Below, piece by piece: positions 20,042 through 30,231 of a stretch of 64,000 nucleotides of DNA (position 1 is the stretch's first letter; each line of letters opens with the position of its first letter). Below the pieces are notes generated by a model. That model ran no database searches. It was not told the origin of the DNA and worked only from the letters and a program-made list of their open reading frames with translations. A program made the position numbers and the translations under genes. This stretch comes from Tepidanaerobacter syntrophicus (lineage in GTDB: Bacteria; Bacillota; Thermosediminibacteria; Thermosediminibacterales; Tepidanaerobacteraceae). The stretch lies in contig NZ_DF977000.1 of assembly GCF_001485475.2 (NCBI RefSeq), positions 248,001-312,000 on the forward strand, given 5' to 3'.

Positions 20042-21433
20042 ATGTTAAAAGACAATTGTGAAACTATTGCAGCGATTTCTACCCCTATGGGTGAAGGCGG
20101 TATTGGAATTGTTAGGATGTCGGGACCTAAATCTTTTGATATTGCCCAAAAGATTTTTAGACCGAAGGTGAAAAGGCCCTTTTGCGATTTAAAAAACAGA
20201 ACGCTTTATCTTGGAAATATAATTGATTCGAAAGGCGAAATAATTGACGAGGTGCTCCTTGCTATTTTCAAGGCGCCTTATACTTATACCAGAGAAGATA
20301 TGGTGGAAATCAACTGCCATGGCGGACTTGCATCGCAAAAGCGCATCCTTTCATGTATTTTGGATATGGGCGCAAGACTTGCGGAGCCCGGAGAATTTAC
20401 AAAAAGAGCATTTTTAAACGGCAGAATAGATCTTTCTCAAGCCGAAGCAGTAATAGACATAATACGAGCCAAAACCGACAGAGCACTGGCTGCGGCAAAC
20501 AGGAAGCTTAAAGGAGATTTTTCGAAAAAGATAGAACAAGTAAGGTCAAGATTATTAGACGTTATGGCGCATATTGAAGCGAATATAGATTTTCCCGAAG
20601 AAGACATACCGGAAGCAGATCCTGTTTATATAAAGGGCGAAATCACAGAAGCACTTAATATTACAGAAGAACTTATAAATAACATAGGTGCCGGACGGAT
20701 ACTCAATGAAGGCTTGTCTACTTTAATACTTGGAAATACAAATGTGGGCAAGTCCTCTCTTTTAAACGCCCTTTTACAAGAAGAACGGGCGATTGTTACA
20801 GATATACCGGGGACTACCAGAGATATTATTGAAGAATATATCGATATTTGCGGCATACCAATACGGATTATAGATACAGCTGGAATCAGACAGACAGCTG
20901 ATGAGGTAGAACAGATAGGCATAAGTCGCGCCATGAAATACCTGGAAGAAGCAGAACTGGTACTTCTCATAATCGATATTTCGAGAAAATTAACCGAAGA
21001 TGACTTAAACCTTATAAACCTTATAAAAGATAAGACTGTAATTGTTGTTATAAATAAAGTAGATCTTCCTGCTGCTGTAGACGATGAAGAAATTAAAGCC
21101 CTTCTTTCCGAGGCAAGGTTTGTAAAGATATCGGCGTTAAAGCAGGAAGGTATAGAAGAATTAAAAAATACAATTTATGAAGTAATCAGCGATAAAATGG
21201 GATTTATTTCAGATGAAGGCATAATTACTGCCGACGAAAGACAGCGGAGGGTTTTAGACGAGAGCCGAAAGTTTTTAGAAGGAGCCCTTGCCGCAATAGA
21301 TAGAGGCATGCCTATTGAAATGGTGGAGATTGACATACGAGACGCATGGGAGAAACTCGGCGAAATTACAGGAGATACAATAAGTGATGAGATTATAAAT
21401 ACAATATTTCAAAAATTTTGCATCGGCAAATGA
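20042..21433 (+). CDS. mnmE: tRNA modification GTPase MnmE
   Basis: MnmE with MnmG makes 5-carboxymethylaminomethyl-uridine at the tRNA wobble base. The N-terminal formyl-THF-binding domain ([14 protein letters not shown]) is followed by helical and GTPase domains with G1 GNTNVGKSS (about 231) and DTAG, NKVD motifs, ending with the catalytic CIGK tail. A GTG at 20027 is in frame, but the ATG at 20042 with GTGAGG nine bases upstream fits better. About 463 residues. Confidence 0.95.
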   Translation: MLKDNCETIAAISTPMGEGGIGIVRMSGPKSFDIAQKIFRPKVKRPFCDLKNRTLYLGNIIDSKGEIIDEVLLAIFKAPYTYTREDMVEINCHGGLASQKRILSCILDMGARLAEPGEFTKRAFLNGRIDLSQAEAVIDIIRAKTDRALAAANRKLKGDFSKKIEQVRSRLLDVMAHIEANIDFPEEDIPEADPVYIKGEITEALNITEELINNIGAGRILNEGLSTLILGNTNVGKSSLLNALLQEERAIVTDIPGTTRDIIEEYIDICGIPIRIIDTAGIRQTADEVEQIGISRAMKYLEEAELVLLIIDISRKLTEDDLNLINLIKDKTVIVVINKVDLPAAVDDEEIKALLSEARFVKISALKQEGIEELKNTIYEVISDKMGFISDEGIITADERQRRVLDESRKFLEGALAAIDRGMPIEMVEIDIRDAWEKLGEITGDTISDEIINTIFQKFCIGK

Positions 21434-21443
21434 AGGTGGAAAT

Positions 21444-23330
21444 ATGGAATATAAAGTTGGAAAGTATGATGTGGCAGTAGTAGGACTGGGGCATGCAGGC
21501 TGCGAAGCTGCGTTGGCTACGGCGCGGATGGGTCTTAAGACAGTAGCTTTTGCGATTAATTTAGACAGCATAGCCCTTATGGCATGCAACCCATCAATTG
21601 GAGGACCGGGAAAAGGCAATCTAGTCAGAGAAATTGACGCTTTAGGCGGTCAAATGGCAATTAATACAGATAAAACCTTTATACAGGTGCGGATGCTAAA
21701 CACCAAGAAAGGTCCTGCAGTGCGGGCGCTGCGGGCTCAATTGGATAAAAGAGCTTATTCTGCTGCCATGAAATATACCGTTGAATCCCAGGAAAATCTT
21801 GATATTGTCCAGGAAGAGGTTGTAAAGATTTTAGTTGAAGGCGAAAGGGTTCGAGGCGTAGTAACCAAGACCGGCGGCATATATGAAGCAAATGCTATAA
21901 TACTGACAACGGGAGTGTATCTTAGAGGAAGAATAGTAATAGGAGATCTCAGCTACAGCAGTGGTCCCAGCGGCCTTTTTCCTGCAAACGAGCTTTCAAA
22001 GTCCTTGGAAGAGCTGGGACTTGAACTTGGCAGATTCAAAACAGGCACACCTCCCAGAATACACAAAGATTCGGTGGATTTTTCAAAAATGATAATGCAG
22101 CCCGGAGATGAAATAATCATACCTTTTTCTTATTCATCGGGCAAGATACAGCGAGAACAGGTTCCCTGCTGGCTTACCTACACAAACGAGATAACACACA
22201 AGATAATATCTGACAATCTTTACAGAGCGCCCCTTTATACCGGCGAGATAAAAGGAACAGGTCCCAGATATTGTCCCAGTATAGAAGTTAAAATAGTAAA
22301 CTTTAAAGACAAAATGAGTCACCAGATATTCATAGAGCCTGAAGGGCTAAATACAAAGGAAATGTATGTGCAAGGCCTTTCTACAAGCTTACCGGCAGAT
22401 GTGCAAATAGAGATGACCCATTCCGTAAAAGGATTAGAAAATGCCAAGATTATGAGATTTGGCTATGCTATTGAGTATGATTATGTAAATCCAACCCAAT
22501 TGAAACCGACTTTGGAAACAAAGTCCATAAGCGGACTTTTTCTGGCAGGCCAGATAAACGGCACATCAGGGTATGAAGAGGCAGCAGCTCAGGGACTTAT
22601 AGCGGGTATCAATGCTGCTTTGAAACTAAAAGAAAAAGAACCGCTTATTTTAAGCCGTTCAGATGCATATATTGGAGTTTTAATAGACGATCTTGTGACA
22701 AAGGGAGTTACAGAACCATACCGCATACTAACCTCTCGTGCAGAATACAGGCTGCTTTTGCGCCAGGATAATGCAGATCTTCGATTAACTGAGATAGGCC
22801 ATTCGATAGGTCTTGTAAGCGATGAGCGGTATAAGAAATTTATAGAGCGGAAAAACCAAATCGATGAAGAAATAAAGCGCCTAAGGTCGATTAAAATTAC
22901 GCCTACAGAAAAGACAAATGAAATCTTAAATGAGCTGGGCACCTCTAGCCTTAATTCTCCTACCACATTAGAAGAGCTATTGAAAAGACCGGAACTGAAT
23001 TATGAAAAACTTAAGATTTTTGATCAAGAAAGAAAAGAACTGCCTGCCGACATTGTAGAAGAAGTGGAAATTTCCACTATATACGAAGGCTATATACGAA
23101 GACAGATGGCGCAAGCGGCGCAGTTTAAAAAAATGGAAAACAAAAAAATCCCTGAGGATATTGATTATGATGAAGTCTACGGCTTGAGTTTTGAAGCAAG
23201 GGAAAAACTTAAAAAATTTAGACCTATTTCTATCGGCCAGGCATCCCGTATACCTGGAGTAAACCCCGCTGATATAAATGTACTTTTAATACATCTTGAG
23301 ACAAGAAAGAGGAAAAATATTAATGGCTGA
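21444..23330 (+). CDS. mnmG: tRNA uridine-5-carboxymethylaminomethyl modification enzyme MnmG (GidA)
   Basis: The 628-residue FAD enzyme is the partner of MnmE. It begins with [11 protein letters not shown], a FAD-binding Rossmann motif; other landmarks are [22 protein letters not shown] (about 47-68, quoted in part) and the C-terminal helical domain with [11 protein letters not shown]. It starts 10 bases after mnmE and overlaps rsmG by eight bases. Confidence 0.96.
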   Translation: MEYKVGKYDVAVVGLGHAGCEAALATARMGLKTVAFAINLDSIALMACNPSIGGPGKGNLVREIDALGGQMAINTDKTFIQVRMLNTKKGPAVRALRAQLDKRAYSAAMKYTVESQENLDIVQEEVVKILVEGERVRGVVTKTGGIYEANAIILTTGVYLRGRIVIGDLSYSSGPSGLFPANELSKSLEELGLELGRFKTGTPPRIHKDSVDFSKMIMQPGDEIIIPFSYSSGKIQREQVPCWLTYTNEITHKIISDNLYRAPLYTGEIKGTGPRYCPSIEVKIVNFKDKMSHQIFIEPEGLNTKEMYVQGLSTSLPADVQIEMTHSVKGLENAKIMRFGYAIEYDYVNPTQLKPTLETKSISGLFLAGQINGTSGYEEAAAQGLIAGINAALKLKEKEPLILSRSDAYIGVLIDDLVTKGVTEPYRILTSRAEYRLLLRQDNADLRLTEIGHSIGLVSDERYKKFIERKNQIDEEIKRLRSIKITPTEKTNEILNELGTSSLNSPTTLEELLKRPELNYEKLKIFDQERKELPADIVEEVEISTIYEGYIRRQMAQAAQFKKMENKKIPEDIDYDEVYGLSFEAREKLKKFRPISIGQASRIPGVNPADINVLLIHLETRKRKNING

Positions 23331-24039
23331 TTTTAAGGAAATACTAAGATGTGAAGCACAAAAAAGTAGTATACCGTTGGAGCCTGACAAAATCCAACAA
23401 CTTGATACATTTCGATGCCTTCTTCTTGAAAAAAACAAATATATTAATTTGACAAATATAACAGAAGACGAAGACTTCGCAAGAAAGCACATCATAGATT
23501 CACTTATTATAACTAAACACGTAAGCATACCTTATGGGGCTAGAGTTGCCGATATTGGAACAGGCGCCGGCATACCCGGTCTTATACTGAAAATTTACAG
23601 GCCGGATATAAAGCTTTTATTAGTAGAATCAATAAGAAAAAAAACAGATTTCCTTGAAGATGTTGTAAAGAAAATGAATATTTCAGATGTACATGTTGTA
23701 AATAAGCGGGCAGAGGAAGCAGGACATAGTGCAATATATAGAGAAAAATATGATATAGTAACAGCTAGGGCGGTGTCTTCCTTAAATACACTTGTAGAAA
23801 TATGTCTGCCCTTTGCAAAAATTGGCGGAGTGTTTCTCGCCTTAAAAGGCACAGAACCTGAAGAAGAAATAGATGCCGCACAAAATGCTATTAATATATT
23901 AGGCGGGAAACTTACTGCATATCACAAATACAGCTTAGACGGGATTTCATACCGAAGCCTTCTAGTGATTTCAAAGGTAAAAAATTCTCCTGAAAAATAC
24001 CCCCGAAGCCCCGCAGCAATAAAGAAGAAGCCTTTGTAA
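23323..24039 (+). CDS. rsmG: 16S rRNA (guanine-527-N7) methyltransferase RsmG
   Basis: RsmG methylates G527 of 16S rRNA with SAM. The SAM motif [13 protein letters not shown] (about 76-88) and [12 protein letters not shown] are clear. The open frame can be extended to 23296, but the ATG at 23323 with AGAGG upstream gives the family start (ADFKEILR). It is the third member of the mnmE-mnmG-rsmG-noc run, with about 238 residues. Confidence 0.93.
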   Translation: MADFKEILRCEAQKSSIPLEPDKIQQLDTFRCLLLEKNKYINLTNITEDEDFARKHIIDSLIITKHVSIPYGARVADIGTGAGIPGLILKIYRPDIKLLLVESIRKKTDFLEDVVKKMNISDVHVVNKRAEEAGHSAIYREKYDIVTARAVSSLNTLVEICLPFAKIGGVFLALKGTEPEEEIDAAQNAINILGGKLTAYHKYSLDGISYRSLLVISKVKNSPEKYPRSPAAIKKKPL

Positions 24040-24129
24040 CTATAAGCCGCAAAAAGGCCTTACGCTATTTAAAACATATACACAGATATTAAGAGGCACA
24101 AAAGGGATATGAGAATAGATAAAGGTTTT

Positions 24130-24151
24130 AAATGTTAGGGAAATGTTAGGG
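24130..24151 (+). repeat. tandem 11-base repeat before noc
   Basis: AAATGTTAGGG occurs twice head to tail (24130-24140, 24141-24151), directly upstream of the noc ribosome-binding site GGGAGGGAG. It could be a small regulatory or slippage site. Confidence 0.6.
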
Positions 24152-24162
24152 AGGGAGCTTGT

Positions 24163-24990
24163 GTGTTTGGAATTTCAAAGCCCCATTTAGGCGTTGTAAA
24201 TATTTCACTGGATGCCATACGGCCTAACTCGCGTCAACCCAGAAAAGAGTTTGACGAAGAATCACTGGATGAGCTTGCAAATTCTATAAAAAATTATGGT
24301 ATTTTACAGCCCATCGTAGTGCGCCGCACAGGCCGAAACGAATATGAACTAATTGCCGGAGAGCGCCGCTGGAGAGCATGCCAACGAGCGGGTCTTAAAG
24401 AAGTGCCGGCAATAATAAAAGATACAAAAGATGCTGATACTGGGATTCTTGCTTTAATAGAAAATATACAGCGGGAGGATCTGAATTTTTTAGAAGAAGC
24501 AGAAGGATACAAGCAGCTTATTCAAGAATACGGCATAACACAAGAGGAACTGGCTGAAAAACTTGGTAAAAGCCAGTCTGCCATCGCAAATAAACTAAGA
24601 GTGCTTAAACTTTCCCCACAGATTATTGAAATTATTTCCCGGGAAAAGTTAAGTGAGCGGCATGCTCGGGCCCTTCTAAAATTACCTGATGAAAATTTAC
24701 AGCTTCAGGTCTTAAACAAAATCGTGTCAGAAAATCTAACTGTAAGGCAGACAGAAGAAATGATAGAAACTGTCCTCGGAAAGCTTGCTGCGTCTGAAAG
24801 GGGCAAAGAAAGAACTCATCCCAAAGAAAAGAGCTTTAAGATAGCGATAAAAGATGTGAGAATTTTTGTAAATTCAGTAAGAAAACTTGTAAAAACAGTT
24901 AAAGATGCAGGGATAACAGCTGATTACAGCGAAGTAGACAAAGGAGAGTATATTGAGCTTACTGTAAAACTGCCTAAAAACAAGATTTAA
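24163..24990 (+). CDS. noc: nucleoid occlusion / ParB-family protein Noc
   Basis: A 275-residue ParB-like CTPase. The N-terminal clamp domain has the GERRW box ([16 protein letters not shown], about 65-80), IENIQREDL (about 102) and the helix-turn-helix TQEELAEKLGKSQSAIANKLR (about 126). Its place after rsmG points to Noc, which stops division over the nucleoid. A separate parB lies at 28.7 kb. The start is GTG with GGGAGGG upstream. Its stop codon overlaps the stop of the convergent NUDIX gene. Confidence 0.85.
   Translation: MFGISKPHLGVVNISLDAIRPNSRQPRKEFDEESLDELANSIKNYGILQPIVVRRTGRNEYELIAGERRWRACQRAGLKEVPAIIKDTKDADTGILALIENIQREDLNFLEEAEGYKQLIQEYGITQEELAEKLGKSQSAIANKLRVLKLSPQIIEIISREKLSERHARALLKLPDENLQLQVLNKIVSENLTVRQTEEMIETVLGKLAASERGKERTHPKEKSFKIAIKDVRIFVNSVRKLVKTVKDAGITADYSEVDKGEYIELTVKLPKNKI
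24634..24647. promoter_or_regulatory. Noc-binding-site-like palindrome inside noc
   Basis: The stretch ATTTCCCGGGAAAA matches the Bacillus NBS ATTTCCCGGGAAAT at 13 of 14 bases. It encodes part of the helix after the HTH (I-S-R-E-K). Confidence 0.55.
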
Positions 24991-25424
24991 TTTTCTTCCC
25001 CTTGCAAAGGGCCTACAACAGAAATTGCTTTTTTGAAAAGCGCAGACTGTACATCGGGATATACCAAATTTTCAGGTTGCTGGGTAAAAAAGCCTATTTC
25101 TTCAACTTCCGAATCGTTTATAGGGGAAAGCTCATAGATTTTTGCATAAAACAGGCGGCCATAGCCTATGTGGTCATCAGATGTTACCATATAGTCACAA
25201 AGAGGCTTTATCTCATATTTTACTGCGCCGGTCTCCTCGCGAAGCTCTCGAGATGCTGTAACATTTATATGCTCATCTTTTTCTCTATGCCCTGCCGGCA
25301 TTTCCCATCCGCCTCTTCCCTTGTTTTTTACGAATACTATCTTACCTTTGTAAACTGCAAATATTACGGCTATTTCCATTAAATCCTCAGACACCTTCTC
25401 CTTTGGAAACGAACATATGTCCAT
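24987..25424 (-). CDS. NUDIX hydrolase
   Basis: The 145-residue protein contains a full Nudix box: G...E-x7-RELREETGAV (about 45-68), so it should hydrolyse a nucleoside-diphosphate-linked substrate with Mg2+. The N-terminus reads MDICSFPKEKV. It is transcribed toward noc and shares the TTAA stop region with it, so the two genes converge. Specific substrate unknown; relatives with the YPDVQSAL tail are often annotated MutT-like. Confidence 0.85.
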   Translation of the reverse strand: MDICSFPKEKVSEDLMEIAVIFAVYKGKIVFVKNKGRGGWEMPAGHREKDEHINVTASRELREETGAVKYEIKPLCDYMVTSDDHIGYGRLFYAKIYELSPINDSEVEEIGFFTQQPENLVYPDVQSALFKKAISVVGPLQGEEN

Positions 25425-25681
25425 AAAATCACCCTTTAGATTTCAATAAGTAAAATTCTTTTATTATGATTTTTCCCCGCAAAAAAATTAGCCTATTTTC
25501 CTAAATCGTGATTAGAGATATTTAACTGCCATCCACCAGCTATTTTAACTAAAATGCAAGCGGTAAACCTTAAGCCTTTTCTTAAGACTGCTTATAATAT
25601 TTGCAAGGTTATTAAGATTTGAAAAATGTCGACATTATCAAACCAAAGGACAATTTATTGATTGCTTTTTGGAAGATAAGT

Positions 25682-26443
25682 TTAATTTCCTAAAAACGGC
25701 GGCGATTTATATATAATAATGTCTATCCTACGATTTTTACTCCTATTTACTTCATTGATATTAGGATAAAGCGGATGATATTCACCATAACCTAATGCTA
25801 TAATACGATGGGGGTCGATTCCTTCCTTTTCTACAAGAAAACGTACAACAGTTGTTGCCCGGATCACCGAAAGCTCCCAATTAGACGGAAATTGCTCTGT
25901 AGAGATTTTCAAATCATCAGTGGAGCCGGCCACACCAATGTAGTTGGGGACTTTATGAAGATAATTTGCTACTTCTTTTAAAGCCGGTATAGCCTCAGGC
26001 CTTAAATCGGCCTTGCCTTTGTCAAATAATACCGACCCTGTAAAACTTATATTCAACCCTTCCTCACTGAGGAAAAACGAAACCTTTCCGCTCAAATCAT
26101 TGTTGTTTGCATAATCTGTTAAATCATTTGCAATTTGTTCCAAACTATCTTCTGTGGTTTTGCCTGCCAGCTCAGTTCCGCCTTCTGCGCCAGGTATTAA
26201 TCCGCCACTTTGCATACCTATGTAATTTGTGCCTCCTAAAGCTTGGCCCATAGATTTTGAAAGCGACTGATATTTTGCGGTATCTATTTGTGACATGGCA
26301 TACATTACTATAAAAAAGGCCATTAGAAGTGTTATCATATCAGAGTATGTTAGCAACCACCGCAATCCTCCTGAATTGTCATGGCCTCCGCCTTCCCCTT
26401 CTTCGTTATCTTCGTCATCATAGTTACGTTTTGCTTTTGACAC
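25682..26443 (-). CDS. motB: flagellar motor stator protein MotB
   Basis: The 253-residue protein has a basic-acidic N-terminus, one membrane helix with the proton-carrying aspartate in YSDMITLLMAF (about 31-41) and a periplasmic OmpA-like peptidoglycan-binding domain (about 125-250, with RATTVVRFL and NRSKNRRIDI). It anchors the stator. The GTG start overlaps the motA region closely (2 bases after the motA stop), so motA-motB form one transcript running against the direction of replication. Confidence 0.93.
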   Translation of the reverse strand: MSKAKRNYDDEDNEEGEGGGHDNSGGLRWLLTYSDMITLLMAFFIVMYAMSQIDTAKYQSLSKSMGQALGGTNYIGMQSGGLIPGAEGGTELAGKTTEDSLEQIANDLTDYANNNDLSGKVSFFLSEEGLNISFTGSVLFDKGKADLRPEAIPALKEVANYLHKVPNYIGVAGSTDDLKISTEQFPSNWELSVIRATTVVRFLVEKEGIDPHRIIALGYGEYHPLYPNINEVNRSKNRRIDIIIYKSPPFLGN

Positions 26444-26445
26444 TG

Positions 26446-27246
26446 TCAGTCACTCCCTTGTGCCGAAACAATAGTTTCCCTATCTCTGGCTTGTGCCATA
26501 TCCTCAGAAAGTGCCATACTCTTTAGTTGTTCCTCGATTAATTTTGGACTTTTTCCCTCGGCAATTGCTATAAGTCCTTCTAAAATTATTTCATCAGCTA
26601 ATTTTTGCTGCTTTGCAAGCCTATTTAATTTCCCACTTAAAGGCAGCCAAAATAAATTCGCAATTCCTATGCCGTAAAATGTAGCAAGAAAAGCTACCGC
26701 AATCGAAGCTGCAAGTTCATCTGTGTTTGAAATATTTCCCAGCACATGCACAAGCCCCATAACCGTTCCGATTATGCCCATGGTGGGAGAGTAACCGCCA
26801 GCCGTTCCCATTATTTCTGCCCCCAGCCTCTCATGGCGCTGCCTTTTTGCGATTTCTGAGGATAAAATAAGTTCCATATAGTCAGTTTCCACAGCATCAC
26901 TGACCAACATTAGGCCATGGGCAATAAATTTGTTGGAAGATGCGGAAGCTTTAGATTCCAATGAAAGCAATCCTTCCTTTCTCGCGATTTCGGCATATCT
27001 AACTATTTCATCGATAATATTATTAAAATTAGGTTCAGAATTTTTAAATGCTTTTACTAAAAATGACGGAAGTTGCATTATTTCTTTCATAGAGTAAGAT
27101 ATCATAGTGCTTCCGATAGTGCCGCCTATAATAAGAATGAATGCTGAAATATTCAACAAGGCAGCAAGAGAACCTCCGGTTATTATTTCTGAAAAAAGCA
27201 GTGAGAATATTGCAAGTAACAAACCTAACAGTGAAGCTAAATCCAT
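26446..27246 (-). CDS. motA: flagellar motor stator protein MotA
   Basis: The 266-residue protein has four membrane helices (about 1-25, 30-50, 150-172, 182-205) and a cytoplasmic loop with conserved RHERLGAEIMG. The PTMGIIGTVMGLVHVL helix contains the conserved proline of MotA/ExbB ion channels. With MotB it forms the ion-conducting stator of the flagellar motor. Whether it uses H+ or Na+ cannot be decided. No other flagellar genes are in the window. Confidence 0.93.
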   Translation of the reverse strand: MDLASLLGLLLAIFSLLFSEIITGGSLAALLNISAFILIIGGTIGSTMISYSMKEIMQLPSFLVKAFKNSEPNFNNIIDEIVRYAEIARKEGLLSLESKASASSNKFIAHGLMLVSDAVETDYMELILSSEIAKRQRHERLGAEIMGTAGGYSPTMGIIGTVMGLVHVLGNISNTDELAASIAVAFLATFYGIGIANLFWLPLSGKLNRLAKQQKLADEIILEGLIAIAEGKSPKLIEEQLKSMALSEDMAQARDRETIVSAQGSD

Positions 27247-27906
27247 TTTATATGCACTTCCTCAAAACAGCATATTTTACTCGCCGTAAATACCAAAAAC
27301 TTAGTGGAAGTATTTTACTATTAAAGAAATTACTTTAAAATTGTACTTAAATTATACAATATTGAATTACAATATAGCAATATCTGTAAAATATATTGTT
27401 TTTGAAAGTGAGGTTTGTCAGCTTTAAATTTTACATAAAGTAAAATACTTATAGGATATCTTTAAAATAAAACAGCATAAAATATTCTTTTTTGATACAA
27501 TATAATTATCAGAAATACCTATCACTTAGAGGATAAATATAAACTTACAAAAAGCGGAGGCTTTCATGGAATTAATTCGGCCTCTGTTAATCGGCCTCGA
27601 CAAGTAAATATATTTCAGCTATCATTTTAGTTAAGGAAAGTTTTTATAAGAAGCAAAACATTTTTGGAGGACAACCTTTTAGCTATTTAAAGAATTTAAG
27701 TTATTTACCGGACTTTTTATCTTTAATTTTAAGACTTCAATAGAGCTGCTGCTCTAAAAACTTTTAACTAAAAATCTTTATCCGAAATTTTATAATCCTA
27801 AATAATTGTCGTCTCAGAAAGCGTGACATTTAGAAACGCAATATATATAAGTTTTGAAAGGAGGGCAGAAACAACAGGCGCAACAGTGCTTGCTGTTTCA
27901 ATAACC
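27247..27906. other. long AT-rich gap between motA and soj
   Basis: About 660 bases separate the divergent motA and soj. No full-length gene is visible. It contains a 13-codon ORF with a good ribosome site (27566-27607), two GGAGG sites with no nearby start (27667-27671 and 27859-27863), and direct CGGCCTC repeats near 27579 and 27593. No convincing -35/-10 pair or sigma-D (motility) promoter was found before motA. Confidence 0.5.
27566..27607 (+). CDS. possible 13-residue leader peptide
   Basis: ATG at 27566 lies five bases after GGAGG and opens a short frame MELIRPLLIGLDK before TAA. Nothing recognisable is encoded. It may be a leader for soj or chance. Confidence 0.25.
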   Translation: MELIRPLLIGLDK

Positions 27907-28668
27907 ATGGCAAGAGTTATAGCCGTAGCAAATCAAAAAGGCGGGGTAGGCAAGACCACAACTTCCATAAATCTTGCCGCGTGTTTAGGCGTGCTTGGGG
28001 AAAAAGTGCTGCTAATTGACATCGATCCTCAGGGAAATAGTACCAGCGGTGTGGGCATTGACAAAATGATGATTAAAAAAACCATATACAATGTCTTAGT
28101 AAATGAAGAACCCATAGAAGAAAATATAATCGAAACCGAGTATGAAAATCTATATATATTGCCTTCGAATATCCAATTGGCGGGAGCTGAAGTGGAACTG
28201 GTGCCTGCGATTTCAAGGGAACACAAATTGAAAAACGCCATTGAGGGCATCCGCGATAAATATGATTTTATAATAATCGATTGTCCACCTTCCTTAGGAC
28301 TTCTTACTTTAAATGCCCTGACAGCTGCTGATACTGTTCTTGTTCCGATTCAATGTGAATATTACGCTTTAGAAGGCTTAGGACAGCTCCTTAGCACGAT
28401 CTCGCTTGTACAAAAATATCTCAACAAGAGCATTGAAGTGGAAGGCGTGCTTCTTACCATGTTTGATGCTAGGACTAATTTGTCAATGCAGGTGGTTGAG
28501 GAAGTCAAAAAGCATTTTAAAAGCAAGGTCTATAAGACTATTATTCCCCGTAACGTCCGATTAAGTGAGGCTCCAAGCCATGGAAAACCAATCATAAGCT
28601 ATGATTCAAAATCCAAAGGATCAGAGGTTTACATGGAGCTTGCAAAGGAGGTTTTAGGTATTGAATAA
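27907..28668 (+). CDS. soj: chromosome partitioning ATPase Soj (ParA)
   Basis: Soj is a Walker-type ATPase acting with ParB in origin segregation and DnaA control. The deviant Walker A KGGVGKTT sits at residues 11-18, and [11 protein letters not shown] and [14 protein letters not shown] are present. The open frame extends to a GTG at 27823. The ATG at 27907 gives the family N-terminus ([12 protein letters not shown]), but the strongest SD (GGAGG, 27859-27863) is about 45 bases upstream, so an extended start such as GTG at 27886 cannot be ruled out. Confidence 0.92.
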   Translation: MARVIAVANQKGGVGKTTTSINLAACLGVLGEKVLLIDIDPQGNSTSGVGIDKMMIKKTIYNVLVNEEPIEENIIETEYENLYILPSNIQLAGAEVELVPAISREHKLKNAIEGIRDKYDFIIIDCPPSLGLLTLNALTAADTVLVPIQCEYYALEGLGQLLSTISLVQKYLNKSIEVEGVLLTMFDARTNLSMQVVEEVKKHFKSKVYKTIIPRNVRLSEAPSHGKPIISYDSKSKGSEVYMELAKEVLGIE

Positions 28669-29503
28669 GCATGGATTAGGTAGAGGCCTTGATGCGCTGA
28701 TTCCTACTGAACAAGAAGGAATAGAAACCATACAAGAGATAAATATAGATGAGATCGTTGTAAACAATAAACAACCGCGAAAAGATTTTGATGAAGAAAA
28801 GCTAGAGGAGCTGGCTGCTTCCATGGAGCAGCATGGCGTCTTACAGCCGGTGATTCTGAGAAAAGTAGGTAGAGGCTATGAGTTAGTAGCCGGTGAGCGC
28901 AGGTGGAGAGCAGCAGCAAAAGCCGGAATAAAAAAGATTCCTGCGGTTGTAAAAGAACTTTCAGATGGGGATGTACTTGAAATAGCTCTTATTGAAAATT
29001 TGCAGCGTGAGGACTTAAACCCTATTGAGGAGGCTTCGGCCTATAAGCAGCTTATGGATGAGTTTGGACTTACACAGGAAGAACTTGCAAAACGAGTCGG
29101 CAAAAGCAGGTCACAAATTGCAAATACGTTGCGGCTACTGAATCTTGAAGAAGAAATTTTGAAATTTATATTTGAAGGCAAACTTACTGCAGGCCATGCG
29201 CGAGCCCTTCTTTCGATTGAAGACAAAAAATTGCGCTATGGGCTTGCGAAAAAAATAAGTAATGAGGGACTATCGGTTCGCCAAGCAGAGCAACTTGCAC
29301 AAAATTTGCTGCAGAAGAAAGAGAAGAAAAGTTCTCGCCAAACAACTATAAGCCCCATTATGTCAGATATCGCAGAAAAACTGCAGCAAAGTCTCGGCAC
29401 GAAAGTTCGGATAAGAGGCAGTGAAAAACGGGGCAAGATAGAGATAGAGTTTTACTCTAGCGAGGAACTCGAAAGAATACTTGAAGTTATAGCAGAACAA
29501 TAA
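28661..29503 (+). CDS. parB: chromosome partitioning protein ParB (Spo0J)
   Basis: The 280-residue CTPase clamp has [10 protein letters not shown] at the N-terminus, the GERRW box (about 71), [14 protein letters not shown] (about 107) and an [21 protein letters not shown] (about 132). It loads at parS and spreads, and pairs with Soj. The TTG start overlaps the end of soj by eight bases and has GGAGG nine bases upstream. A perfect parS is 150 bases downstream. Confidence 0.95.
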   Translation: MNKHGLGRGLDALIPTEQEGIETIQEINIDEIVVNNKQPRKDFDEEKLEELAASMEQHGVLQPVILRKVGRGYELVAGERRWRAAAKAGIKKIPAVVKELSDGDVLEIALIENLQREDLNPIEEASAYKQLMDEFGLTQEELAKRVGKSRSQIANTLRLLNLEEEILKFIFEGKLTAGHARALLSIEDKKLRYGLAKKISNEGLSVRQAEQLAQNLLQKKEKKSSRQTTISPIMSDIAEKLQQSLGTKVRIRGSEKRGKIEIEFYSSEELERILEVIAEQ

Positions 29504-29650
29504 CTGTTTATCTGAAATGACTCCGAGCGTCCAAAAGGAATAAATTTTTGGGACATTTGGGTGTAAGACTGCTTTGATTTGCAATTCAATCTTATATGTG
29601 CTAATGTAATTTTAAGGTTTTTGAGTCTCTAGAATTGAAAAAACTTAAAA

Positions 29651-29666
29651 TGTTTCACGTGAAACA
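29651..29666. promoter_or_regulatory. parS centromere site
   Basis: TGTTTCACGTGAAACA is the canonical 16-base ParB-binding palindrome. The symmetry extends to 24 bases (29647-29670). Confidence 0.97.
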
Positions 29667-29766
29667 TTTTCGAAAAACTAATCATAATTGCTGGATTTGG
29701 AGCAGTTGGCAGCAATATAAATCTATGTAAAACTCGGTCCTACGGTTTTTAAAATAAGGAATTTAA

Positions 29767-29795
29767 GGGGGCTGCACTGAGCCCCCTACGTTCTT
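29767..29795 (+). terminator. terminator after parB
   Basis: GGGGGCT and AGCCCCC form a perfect 7-bp stem around a GCACTG loop, followed by TACGTTCTTTT. Confidence 0.75.
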
Positions 29796-29836
29796 TTATA
29801 GAGTTTTTTCTGTTATATCCATACTTGAAAATCAAG

Positions 29837-30055
29837 CTACATATTAAAGTGTAGGCCGCCAAAAAGTATAGAACTTATTATAAGCAACCTAAAAGCCTGC
29901 CAATAAGTGAGCTCTTTTAGATTAAAGACTTGAGGCATCGTGATATTCCAAAGCCACTGGAAAATCTTTACTACTGCAAAAAACAAGATAACAACCGCAA
30001 AAACAGAGAAAAGCAAAAAAGCAGTATTTGGAAAGTAAAAACCTTTATGAATCAA
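29837..30055 (-). CDS. small two-helix membrane protein, unknown function
   Basis: A 72-residue protein with an N-terminal helix (residues 10-35) and a second hydrophobic helix at the end (about 53-70). The pattern MPQVFNLKELTYWQAFRLL resembles small membrane proteins in other phyla with WN..MP..F.L..IT.WQA. No function is known. The TTG start has AAGGTG five bases upstream. It is transcribed against parB and ends after its terminator. Confidence 0.65.
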   Translation of the reverse strand: MIHKGFYFPNTAFLLFSVFAVVILFFAVVKIFQWLWNITMPQVFNLKELTYWQAFRLLIISSILFGGLHFNM

Positions 30056-30231
30056 AATTACACCTTCTTCCTTATGGTTTTGTACATTTTAGCATAAAAG
30101 CTGTTTACATGCGATGATAGATTGAAATATTTTAAAAAATGATGATAAAATGCCTAATCAAAGCAAGGTCTTTACGGTGGACGCAGCTAGTGATAAAATT
30201 GAAAAAACAAAGACATCAAGGGGCGAAAACA

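Larger units (their letters stand above)
29504..29836. other. intergenic region with parS and a terminator
   Basis: About 330 bases without a gene. It contains a perfect parS palindrome (29651-29666) and a strong intrinsic terminator (29767-29795). Nothing else is recognised. Confidence 0.6.

Noticed and set aside
25425-25681. Sigma-54 promoter or motility promoter for nudix/motB
   Set aside because: A TGGCAG sequence is present but no TTGC at the right spacing, and no GCCGATAA-type -10 was found.
27880-27900. TGTTTCA-like half parS near soj start
   Set aside because: Only half of the palindrome is present, while a perfect parS lies at 29651.
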